From: CAWIHS01 sp963836005 | GTDB lineage: Bacteria > Pseudomonadota > Gammaproteobacteria > GRL18 | Assembly (NCBI GenBank): GCA_963836005.1 | Contig: CAWIHS010000003.1 | Location: 248,001-312,000 of the forward strand | Direction: 5' to 3' | DNA: 64,000 bases | Part shown: positions 53,686 through 62,207 of the stretch, piece after piece | How positions within the stretch are numbered: position 1 is the stretch's first letter | Layout of the letters: the number at the start of each line of letters is the position of its first letter | The notes under the pieces: model-generated | Told to the model about the DNA's origin: nothing | The model's input: only the letters and a program-made list of their open reading frames with translations | Databases searched by the model: none | Program-made: the position numbers and the translations under genes

Positions 53686-54780
53686 TTGAAACAAAAAACA
53701 CTTAGTTTACTGGCGGCTTGTGCAATGGTTGTGGTAATGAATGCTCCGGTTGATGCTTGCACCGGAATACGACTTATTGCGGAAGATGGCGGCGCGGTTG
53801 TCGGTCGTACCATGGAATTTGGCTTCGACGTACAATCTGATGTCGTCGTGGCGCCGGCGGGCACCGAACTGTCCAGTTCCCTGGCCGATAAGTCCCAGGG
53901 CATGCATTACAAGTCTAAATATGGGATAGTTGGCGCCAATATCCTCGGTATGCATGTAATTGTGGACGGGGTCAATGAAAAAGGGCTTTATGTGGGTGGT
54001 TTCTATTTTTCGAGCTATGCAAGCTATGCCGATCCTGACCCCGGAAATGTGTCCCGAGCGCTTGCGCCGGAAGATTATGGGACGTGGCTGCTCGCCAACT
54101 TTGAAAACGTCGAGGAAGTTAAAGCCAACTTTGATAAAGTCGTTTTGGTACCGAATCCGATAAAAGAAATAGGAGGCGCGAGCTTTCCCGGCCACTTTGT
54201 CGTGCATGACAGCACTGGGGCCTCCGTGGTCATTGAGCCTGCCGACAAATTGCTCAAGATCCACGACAATCCCCTCGGCGTCCTGACAAATTCTCCGACC
54301 TTTGACTGGCACATTACCAACCTGCGCAACTATATTAATCTGACAGCAAGTAATGTACCCGCTGTCGATGTGACCGGTATCAATTTGTCGCAGTTCGGCC
54401 AGGGCAGTGGTTTTCGTGGCATCCCTGGCGACTTCACGCCACCGTCCAGGTTTGTGCGCGCGGTTGCATTTTCTCAGTCTGCCGTGAAGCTTCCGACGGC
54501 ACAGGAGACCGTGCCTCAAGTGTTTCATATCATGAACGCCTTTGACATCCCGTTAGGCGCTATTCGTGATGCGCATGGCAATGAAGTTCATTATGACTAC
54601 ACCGTCTGGACCAGTGCCTCGGATCTGAAGAACATTCGCTGGGCGTACAAAACCTACAATGATCAGTCAATTCGAAGTGTCGATGTCCGCAAGGCTTTGA
54701 GCGCGGCTGGCGATAAGATCAGGGTCATCGAGATGGATTCGATGCAGCCTATTGAGGATGTCTCCACAACTTTCAAATGA
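53686..54780 (+). CDS. Choloylglycine hydrolase / penicillin V acylase family
   Basis: A 364-residue Ntn hydrolase. The start is a TTG at 53686. A signal peptide ends at Ala24, which leaves Cys25 (DAC-TGIRL) as N-terminal nucleophile after cleavage; this is the expected catalytic Cys. The family motifs GRTMEFGFDVQSD, IVDGVNEKGL, LGVLTNSPTFDWH (Asn and Asp positions) and RFVRAVAFSQ are present. Members cleave bile salts, penicillin V or acyl-homoserine lactones. In a non-gut gammaproteobacterium an acyl-homoserine lactone or related N-acyl substrate is more likely than bile salt. Periplasmic. The DNA is more GC-rich than its neighbours, so it may have been acquired. Confidence 0.9.
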   Translation: MKQKTLSLLAACAMVVVMNAPVDACTGIRLIAEDGGAVVGRTMEFGFDVQSDVVVAPAGTELSSSLADKSQGMHYKSKYGIVGANILGMHVIVDGVNEKGLYVGGFYFSSYASYADPDPGNVSRALAPEDYGTWLLANFENVEEVKANFDKVVLVPNPIKEIGGASFPGHFVVHDSTGASVVIEPADKLLKIHDNPLGVLTNSPTFDWHITNLRNYINLTASNVPAVDVTGINLSQFGQGSGFRGIPGDFTPPSRFVRAVAFSQSAVKLPTAQETVPQVFHIMNAFDIPLGAIRDAHGNEVHYDYTVWTSASDLKNIRWAYKTYNDQSIRSVDVRKALSAAGDKIRVIEMDSMQPIEDVSTTFK

Positions 54781-55281
54781 TCGCGGCCCCCTCCCCCCGC
54801 CCCTCCAGGGTGCAAAAAAAGCTAACGACGCCTTGCAGCTGACTGTCTACAGCGATACTCACCCTGGCTTCCAGTATAAGTTTAAAGCGCTCGTTACCCA
54901 AAGTGCTCTTCTGTATGACTAACGAATGCCATTGATACGCAAAAAAAAGCCTTGTTAGCGTCAAAATTAGTCTGACATACCAGGATACAATGCTCATAAG
55001 GTTTGTATTATTTAGAGAGCTATTTCCAAAGTTTGTTTATAAGAGTTTAAAAATATCGGTTTATCAATGGCATAGGATAGGCACTTTATGAACGCTTATC
55101 TCCGGAAGTTAGTTTTTAAACAAAATTGTACTTGATATGACTGCAACCTCTGATATAATGTGCGTCTTTACTGACATCACCGCATTTAGTTAAGTCATAA
55201 AAAAGTTCATTAATTAGTGGGTTTTACTACAAGGGACAGGTGATGACATAAAATTTACTTTAAAATCAACGACTTATTGAA
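54781..55281. other. Intergenic region before tRNA-Pro
   Basis: Contains a C-rich stretch right after the preceding stop (CCCCCTCCCCCCGCCCC). No coding frame with a family match. A promoter for tRNA-Pro must lie near its end. Confidence 0.4.
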
Positions 55282-55358
55282 CGGGGCATAGCGCAGCATG
55301 GTAGCGCACCAGCATGGGGTGCTGGGGGTCGAAAGTTCGAATCTTTCTGTCCCGACCA
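55282..55358 (+). tRNA. tRNA-Pro(GGG)
   Basis: Full cloverleaf of 77 bases with the encoded CCA. The acceptor CGGGGCA pairs with TGTCCCG (one G-T pair). The anticodon arm CCAGC-ATGGGGT-GCTGG gives anticodon GGG. The T arm is GAAAGTTCGAATCTTTC. C1 with the discriminator A, as in bacterial tRNA-Pro. Confidence 0.97.
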
Positions 55359-55748
55359 ATTAACTCTCTGAAATATAAATAATTAATTGCATTCTTCTTG
55401 ATAAATTATATGGTTATTTATTTTTTCGTATCAAGTCTACATCTCCTAAAACCTTTAATACCTCCTTTAAGATACAATAATTTCTAATATTACTATCGCC
55501 TGCCCAAGCATTAAAACCTTCCCAGTAACTTGACTATGGTGTAAGGTGGTAATCTGTGCGATTGGCGTGGGTAATGTGTGAGCTACGTTAAACACATTCA
55601 TTATCCAAGCGTTCGTGCAGTGAATTTCAAGGATTATCCACATGGAGACCGTTTTCACAGACCTAACTAAATATTCCTCAGAATTCAAAGTCAGTACATA
55701 ATTTGCTTGAAAATATCGTATTGGTTTGGCTTTCCATTCCCTGTAATT
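55359..55748. other. Intergenic region
   Basis: About 390 bases between tRNA-Pro and the IS1595 element. No gene recognised; a minus-strand stretch at 55470-55630 (AHTLPTPIAQITTLHHSQV) might be a gene end remnant. Confidence 0.35.
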
Positions 55749-56769
55749 GGCTATGTTCCAACTAAGTGTTGCTGAAGTTGAAACAGTTTGTTTTCATTCA
55801 AGTTTTCAGAAGTATCCATTAATCTGAACCATCCCAAATAATGATCCAGATATTTTGTGGCTACGCCATGAAATCGGTTCATCCACTGTTTTAATCGACT
55901 ATGATAAGCATTCACATTTTGAATATGAAAGACTTTGTCAATAACACGAATACCTGCTGATAAATTCAATCGCTTGTGAACTAACCCATTATCCTGAGCA
56001 AACTGGATATAGGATTTATAACCATCACTACAGAACACGCTGTCTTGTTCTATTTTGCCCACTAACTGCTCACTGATATCTTGTTGCGACGTTGAATTTA
56101 ATATGACCTCAAACGTATGAGTACCCCTGTCTCTCACGGTTAAAACAGGCACCCGGTCTTCTTTATAAAGTCCGCGTTTGCCTGCTTTTTTGCCTCGCTT
56201 TCTGGCTCCACGGGGTAGTCGTTTATTGCCTTTTTCAGAATACGCGAAATACGTTTCATCACTCTCAACAATTCCTTCTAGCAGTTTAGCCTTTAATTGG
56301 GCCGGTAATTGTAAAAAGCGATGACGCCACTTGAATGCCGTCTTTAAATTTATCTCATAATCACTGGCTGCTTTTCTTAATGTTTTGCTTTCAAGCATGC
56401 CTTCCAGATAGATACCCCATTTTTCTTTCATTCTCAGACGTGCCAGAGGAGTATTCGTGGTCGCTGTGAATGTTTTTAAGCAATTCTTACAGCGATAGCG
56501 CTGCATATCTCCTTTCTTACCATGCCGATTAATCACTCTGCTATGGCAATGTGGACATTCGGGGTGATCAATCATCCGTTGTTCCAGTTCATGTATAATG
56601 CGTTTGACTGGATTATCATCTGATAATTTCTTGTAATGTCTGAAACTGTTTATCAGTTAAATGTTCCATCTGTTTCAGAAGTTTGCTAAATTCTGCCGGA
56701 GTAATTACCATCACCTTAATCAGTATGCTTATACTTTCAGTATAGCAACACTTTCATGGAACATAGTCC
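55749..56769 (-). mobile_element. IS1595-type insertion sequence, about 1.0 kb
   Basis: The ends read GGCTATGTTCC...AAGTGTTGCT and, inverted, GGACTATGTTCC...AAGTGTTGCT. They enclose one transposase gene. Flanking 8-mers (CTGTAATT and TTATTTTC) do not match, so no target duplication is visible. Confidence 0.8.
55751..56711 (-). pseudogene. IS1595-family transposase, N-terminal frameshift
   Basis: The main frame 55751-56575 (274 residues) holds the zinc-ribbon (CPHCHSR, CKNCLKTF), a helix-turn-helix part, and the DDE domain (GIVESDETYFAYSE, FCSDGYKSY, NAYHSRLKQWMNRFHGV). Upstream the usual N-terminus (MVITPAEFSKLLKQMEHLTD) starts at 56711 but is one frame off, ending in TGA just before DDNPVKRIIHELEQR of the main frame. 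The break lies at ATCAGATGAT near 56630. So the gene has a real frameshift or a slip-made start; I call it probably inactive. Confidence 0.75.
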
Positions 56770-56992
56770 TTATTTTCATTAAATCCTAAGCTGGCATAGC
56801 CAGAACCAAAAAGGAAATTTCAAAAAATTGGACAATTTAAAAGCGTCTGTATCATTATGATTATAAAGAGAAAATCAACTTCTTATAAAATTTCTTTGTA
56901 TTTCTGTTTATAATCTCTAGTGTAAGAGACTAATCAGGTATTTTTAGGGATCTACCCATCTGTTGCACTAGCGAGTTGAATTCGCGGAATAA

Positions 56993-58393
56993 CTATGGAT
57001 TGATCAGCGCGGGTACCATGTGCTGTTCACCTTTCCCTTCGCGGATCGGATCGGCCGATTTGTTCCAGCCCAGATCCTGAGCCATGTGCGGTGGCACGGG
57101 TGTGCGCGAAATCCACAGTACCATGCGCATGCCATCGGTGAAGTAGGGATCATTGGTCAGGTTGTAGCGTGGCTGCGCATTGGTGGCCACGCCAACGCCC
57201 TGTACGAAACCGAACTGTCTAACGGCGTCACGGTGCAGCAGGCTGTGGAACAGGTACTCGCGCGCCTCGTCGACCACCGGATCGATCACGTGCGTGGTCA
57301 GGGTCGGTGATTTGTTGGTCAACTTAACGCCGATGTCACGGCTGATCTGCCCGACCCAGACCGGCGCCCCCTCGCAGCGGAACGGCGCCAGCCAAAGGCG
57401 CATGTGGTTACGCTGCGAAATATTGGAACGGCCACGTTGCAGGGCTATATCCTGCTTGCGCCCCAGGGCGAACAGTGCACTGACCGGCGCCGTGGGAAAA
57501 GCCTTTTCCTCGATCGCGGCACCAATCATGCGCCGGATGCTCTCGTAGGTGATTGCCTCGGTGAAATGCCAGCCACTGGCGGTCAGCGCGGCAACCACGT
57601 CTTCACCACGCCCGACCAGCGCAATGTTCAACGGATCACCCGCGCCGGTACCGGAGGCCGTGGTCGTGCAGCAGGGCAGCGCGAGCAGGCGCGCGCGTAA
57701 TTCATCGACGCTCAGGTCCGGCAGCGTCTGGACCTGGTCGTACAGTTCACGCAGGGCTGATTTCTCGTAGTCGAAACTCTCCGTCGGCAGCAGCACCGCA
57801 AAGCGCATGCGGATCGCGTGCTGGTGGCCCGATAGGCGCACGTCAATGAAACGCCCGCCACGCTTGTAGGAGGCATAAATATAGCCCTCGTGTGCGGCAT
57901 GTGCAGGTGAAAAGAACGCCAGTGCGTTGCTGCGGAAGCGCCGCCGAATGGCGTCCTGATCCTTATCTCGCATTTTTGCGCCGGTGGCCAGCGCCGCCTC
58001 GTCCGGCGAGTAGTAATCCGGGTCAACCGCGATGGGCATCAACCAGTAGCCCGCGTCACTGGTATTGTCGATACGCATCCAGATCGGCTGAATATCGTGT
58101 TCTGCCAGCGGTACACCGAAGAAGCGCGAGGCCTCGTCATCGGTAGGGATTGATACCTGCACGGTGACACCCTCTTGCTTGAGGGTTTGTATGCGCCCCA
58201 GCTGCATCGGCAGGTTCTGGTCGGCAGCCGGCGGGTAGACAGGTCCCGCAGCACAGCCGGCCAACACCAGGCAGGCCAGCATGACCAGTCCGGGCAGGCG
58301 ACGCCACGCCATCTGACAGAGGTATGCGATGGCACCGGCAGACCGGGTAGCGGGCGGCAGCATGCCGACTGGCGCAGTTTGCAAAGCTTTCAT
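56993..58393 (-). CDS. Lipoprotein with LssY-like C-terminal domain
   Basis: A 466-residue protein from ATG 58393 (another start, 58312, lies before MAWRRLPGLVM). The hydrophobic segment LVMLACLVLAGC ends in a lipobox, so it is probably a lipoprotein. Residues about 265-420 match the LssY_C pattern: DPLNIALVGRGEDVVAALTA, PVSALFALGRKQDIALQRG, NHMRLWLAP, PVWVGQISRDIGVKL, HVIDPVVDEAREYLF. LssY was named from a Legionella secretion gene region; the domain function is unknown. Sampled DNA (57781-57840) is 42 of 60 G+C, far above the surroundings. With cytidine deaminase it forms a GC-rich block between an IS1595 and an IS4 element. Confidence 0.85.
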   Translation of the reverse strand: MKALQTAPVGMLPPATRSAGAIAYLCQMAWRRLPGLVMLACLVLAGCAAGPVYPPAADQNLPMQLGRIQTLKQEGVTVQVSIPTDDEASRFFGVPLAEHDIQPIWMRIDNTSDAGYWLMPIAVDPDYYSPDEAALATGAKMRDKDQDAIRRRFRSNALAFFSPAHAAHEGYIYASYKRGGRFIDVRLSGHQHAIRMRFAVLLPTESFDYEKSALRELYDQVQTLPDLSVDELRARLLALPCCTTTASGTGAGDPLNIALVGRGEDVVAALTASGWHFTEAITYESIRRMIGAAIEEKAFPTAPVSALFALGRKQDIALQRGRSNISQRNHMRLWLAPFRCEGAPVWVGQISRDIGVKLTNKSPTLTTHVIDPVVDEAREYLFHSLLHRDAVRQFGFVQGVGVATNAQPRYNLTNDPYFTDGMRMVLWISRTPVPPHMAQDLGWNKSADPIREGKGEQHMVPALINP

Positions 58394-58618
58394 ACTTTTC
58401 AGTCTACATCTAATCTCAATTATGGACACCTCCACCACAGTAGAGCACACGGTCGAGACCGGCAGGGTGACAATTATCTATACGACCGACCCCGCGAACA
58501 TCGCCAATGTCACACAACTGCTAACACGCCTGGAGAAGCCGACGTTTCCACAAGTCCATCGGGGATTTGTTCGAGCGGCACCTCTGAAAATACGTTCCGG
58601 GAAACCCGTTGCAGGCCA

Positions 58619-59053
58619 TCAGCCGGGATGCTGCCCGGTTACCCTGTCCGGGCACCACCCCGGCAGTAGTTCCTCGCTTGTGGCTACCTGCAACCGACCG
58701 CTCCCAGACAGGTAGACGATGCTTGCCTTCGCACCAAATTCGCTGATCGCCTGCCGGCAGGATCCACAGGGTGTAATCGGCACTGGCTTACCCGAGGCAT
58801 CGATGGTCATGACCGCGATTGCAACGATTTCCATGCACGGCCCCTCGGCACCCACTGCCATGGCAATGGCATTTCGTTCAGCACAGGAAGTGACTGAAAA
58901 CGATGCATTCTCCACGTTACATCCGGAATATATGTTTCCTGCCCTGGTAATCAGGGCAGAACCGACTTTCAGTCCAGAGTAAGGAGAATAGGCATTCCTC
59001 CCCGCCTCCGACGCGACCCGGACAAGTTCACTATATTTGTCCTTCAAAGGCAT
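58619..59053 (-). CDS. cdd: Cytidine deaminase
   Basis: A 144-residue tetrameric-type cytidine deaminase; ATG 59053 is supported by GAGGAG about 9 bases upstream. It hydrolyses cytidine or deoxycytidine to uridine and ammonia in pyrimidine salvage. The zinc site is complete: Cys57 with Glu59 in SCAERNA, and Cys96 and Cys99 in PCGSCRQ. Length is a little above the usual 130; the tail (CPDRVTGQHPG) is not conserved. The coding DNA is GC-rich like the LssY gene. Cytoplasmic. No other salvage gene is adjacent. Plus-strand frames over this part are shadows. Confidence 0.95.
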   Translation of the reverse strand: MPLKDKYSELVRVASEAGRNAYSPYSGLKVGSALITRAGNIYSGCNVENASFSVTSCAERNAIAMAVGAEGPCMEIVAIAVMTIDASGKPVPITPCGSCRQAISEFGAKASIVYLSGSGRLQVATSEELLPGWCPDRVTGQHPG

Positions 59054-59244
59054 TGTTCCGGATCTCCTCATTCAGGGGCAGTAAAAATGAACAGGCATGA
59101 TTCCATCAGTCAATCCATGTCACCACATTAGAGTAAAAGATAGGTAATCCTATGTCACTTTTCAATCTATAAGTTAAAATCTTCTCGTTTCTTTGATTCA
59201 AATCATGCAAGAAGTGGATAAAATATTCAGAAAATTTTATATAT

Positions 59245-59294
59245 CGTCAAATAATATTGGACAAACAGGCACCTCATTTTAGAGATAATTCAGC
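59245..59294. repeat. 50-bp repeat, copy 2
   Basis: CGTCAAATAATATTGGACAA onward; see 41174-41223. It lies between the GC-rich block and the broken IS4 transposase gene. Confidence 0.55.
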
Positions 59295-59459
59295 TCATCA
59301 GGTTTAGCCATTTCAGTAATCATAATGGTTATTACGTCTCATTGCCATGGTATTTTGCTTGATCAATTAGGCTATCCAGAATTTGTTGTCTACGACTAAT
59401 AATAATCGAATGGTATTTTATTGACTCACGTTTCGGAGTTCATTTTAGTTAAAAATAGA

Positions 59460-61238
59460 CTACAACCGCGCATGCTCTCTGGATTCCAGGTTCAATGTTT
59501 GTTGATCCAGTTGTAGTGCTTGCGTAAAAAAGCTCAATATGTTCTTGTCCAGCGTGTCCATGATCAGCTTAATCTGGCCGCTTAATTCATCTTGAATTTC
59601 ATTCAATGACACCTGGATCAGGAAACGAAAGAGTCCCCATAATTTTTTACCATAGCTGAGCAAAGTCAACTGCTCCTTCATATCCCGGCGCATATCACAA
59701 ACCCGGTTATTATTCTGCGCCTTAGCGTAGACCAGCATGGCATAACGGATCGCACACAGGTGGAGCGAGGCAACATGTGATGCAAATGTCTCTGTTTGTT
59801 CCTTTAACCAGCCCAAATATTGTTTGGCTTCTTTAAAATACACTTCTATACCCCAGCGTAAGGCATAGATTTCCAGGATCTTCTGTGGAGTCAGTGCTAA
59901 ATCAGTGGTCAAAAACAGCGCCCAATCTTTCTTGCCAACCGTTGGTTTATCCTCTTTGGCAGCACCTCTGACATAAAGCAATTGTGCTTTCACCCATTGC
60001 GCGGGCTCCTTGTCTGATTTTGCCAGATTCAATTCAACATCGACCGAGACGCTTTGATACGGGGTATCAGCACAGGATGTCCAGTTTTTTCTTACGACCT
60101 GCTGGTATAATTGTTGTGCATTATAAGTCTGGTACACCTTTCGCCCGGCTTTGATGATGCAATAGCGATAGACTGTTTTGTCATTTTTCATCCGCACGAT
60201 GGGAACGGTATTCACTTCATGGGCCAGTCGTATTGTGGGTTTATTGCCAAACCAGGCATCCGCTAAAAAGTAATCGGCGTCAATACGATGCCTGACTGCC
60301 CGTTTAACCATACCAGACAAGAGTTCCGGCTTACTCTGGTTGGCCGTTGCCTGGTAACGTTTGCCAACAATGCTGCGTCCATCTTTAAATTCTTTTTTTG
60401 TAACTATTCAGCGTAATTTTGAAAACGCCCTTGACACCAGGAATTTGCTCCAGAAGACGCCGTAAATACGTCCATGTAGGCTTGAATGTGGCATGACCAC
60501 CAGGGATGGTGGGAATGCATGTGAGAGACAGGAGTCGAAATCGTCCATGCCACATACACTTGACCTACAAGGATGTAGGGAATGCAGATCACGCAGGAGC
60601 AATTATCTGCCTTACGCAAACACCTGATATCAAGAACTTACGTATAAATCTAAAATACGCTGAATAGTTACCTTTTTTTAACCCTTGTCTTTGGCTTTGA
60701 CTCATAAAAATGTCATTATCCAGTACAAGAAAATGCTTCTGGGTTGCCAGCCCTAATGCGATCACCTGTTGACCTTTCACTGTTCGTCCCAGAAGGTGAT
60801 CAAAATGGCGAGATACGGCTTCTAATTTCTTTCCCTTTCGCTCCTTAACCGAGTCATCAACCACATACGCTCGAACAGGTGCCTGGTGGATCTTTTCTTT
60901 TAGAATGACTTTCCTGATGGTCTGATAATGCAATTCCCGCCAATCTAAATCCTCTCGCCATAAAGTACATCTTTGTTTTTGCAGCCAAAACTGCGCATGA
61001 TGTCGTTGGCAAACATGCCAATAGAGTCTGCCTGCACCCAAACCCAGATCATGAGCAGATAAATGACTTGTGTCATGGGTAAGCCGTTCCGCTTTTTAAA
61101 ACCCACTCGCTTGATCAATTGGCCGAATTGTAATTCGTTCCATAAATCAGCTACAAGAGTATCTGGCTGAGCCGTGTTATCTGTTAATAGATCGCTTACA
61201 ATCCCTGGAATTTCAGGCTTCTCTGTGTCATCATTCAT
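59460..61238 (-). pseudogene. IS4-family transposase, frameshifted and split by a miniature element
   Basis: Three pieces form one transposase. The N-terminal frame (MNDDTEKPEIPGIVSDLLTD) runs from 61238 to about 60945 and shifts frame near GERI. The middle frame, to about 60673, has WRELHYQTIRKVILKEKIHQ and VVDDSVKERKGKK (first Asp). The miniature element at 60400-60671 then interrupts it. The last piece, 60399-59460, has ADAWFGNKPTIRLAHEVN (second Asp) and WGIEVYFKEAKQYLGWLK (Glu). DDE residues are thus all present, but the gene is dead. The ends of the IS4 element were not found. Confidence 0.85.
60400..60671. mobile_element. Miniature IS66-like element inserted in the IS4 gene, 272 bp
   Basis: Ends GTAACTATTCAGCG and CGCTGAATAGTTAC, flanked by CTTTTTTT on both sides (60392-60399, 60672-60679). 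Its body is related to that of 4829-5269 (GCAGGAGCAATTATCTGCC). Confidence 0.92.
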
Positions 61239-61507
61239 TGGCAGTCTTCTTTTTGGTGTTTTTTTCAATGGTAAGTAAATTATACCATTTTTAAGCTATG
61301 AAAACAATTGGCGGTTGGAAGCCATCTATCTACCTGAAATAAAACATCTTTTTAAATTCCCTATACCACAATAGTCTCATTTTCTTCCACGGAAATCTCC
61401 CTAAAAACCAAAGAAACAACAACTTACAGAGATAAATGATAGACTTTTAGTATTAAAAGTGAGACTATTATGCATATAATGTAATTAACATACATAATAG
61501 TCTCAAA

Positions 61508-62173
61508 ATGACCATAAAACCATCTTATCCGAACCTGATCCGAAAATTACTCCAGTCAAAAACAGTCATGTCTCTTAAGCAAATCCGGCATGAAATCCCA
61601 GACAGACCAAGAAGTAGCTTGTTTCGGGATTTGAAAAAAATTGAATTACTGACCAGCTATTCGCATGCTGGCCAGTATCATGCACTTAAATCAATGGTAA
61701 AGTTTAATCCCAATGGCTTATGGTTTTATGAGCAAGTTTCTTTCTCAAAATATGGAACACTAAAAAATACACTGCTTGAAACCATTTCAAATTCTCCGGC
61801 AGGTATGACCCATAAAGAATTAAAAATATTGTTACGCATCCAGGTGCAAAATTCTCTCACTCATTTGATCAAAAACCAGTTACTTCAGCGTCGATTATTA
61901 TCTGAAAAAATATTTGTTTATTTAAGCAATGATGATCTTCAGGCACAGGAACAATGGCAAAAAAGACTGGAACTTAATAAAAATGCATTGAGTGTGACTC
62001 TGCCAGCTGAAACGATAATTATTGATATTTTGCTTGAAATCATTCGAGGGAATGAGCGTATCATTGATGAGGAAGAATTGGGTTCACGTTTAAAACAACG
62101 AGGTGTTCATATACAACAACAGCAACTGATTTTTGTTTTAACTTACTATGACATAAAAAAAAACAGATCATGA
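61508..62173 (+). CDS. IS-encoded winged-helix DNA-binding protein (ORF A)
   Basis: A 221-residue protein, MTIKPSYPNLIRKLLQSKTV onward. Two winged-helix-like parts are visible: SLKQIRHEIPDRPRSSLFRD with KKIELLTSYSHAGQYH (20-60), and KNTLLETISNSPAGMTHKEL with LLRIQVQNSLTHLIKNQ (85-130). It ends in YDIKKNRS where a run of nine A follows; a shift there joins it to ORF B without a stop. The promoter region lies inside an inverted repeat of the element's own motif (61460-61505), so ORF A may repress itself. It is probably the DNA-binding half of the transposase. Confidence 0.7.
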   Translation: MTIKPSYPNLIRKLLQSKTVMSLKQIRHEIPDRPRSSLFRDLKKIELLTSYSHAGQYHALKSMVKFNPNGLWFYEQVSFSKYGTLKNTLLETISNSPAGMTHKELKILLRIQVQNSLTHLIKNQLLQRRLLSEKIFVYLSNDDLQAQEQWQKRLELNKNALSVTLPAETIIIDILLEIIRGNERIIDEEELGSRLKQRGVHIQQQQLIFVLTYYDIKKNRS

Positions 62174-62207
62174 AATTGTCAAACTCATTCGTTCCAGGAT
62201 TGATCAA

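Noticed and set aside
58422..58715. Plus-strand frame starting MDTSTTVEHTVETGRVTIIY
   Set aside because: It overlaps the 5' end of the LssY lipoprotein gene and the end of cdd on the other strand. High G+C gives long chance frames, and no family fits.
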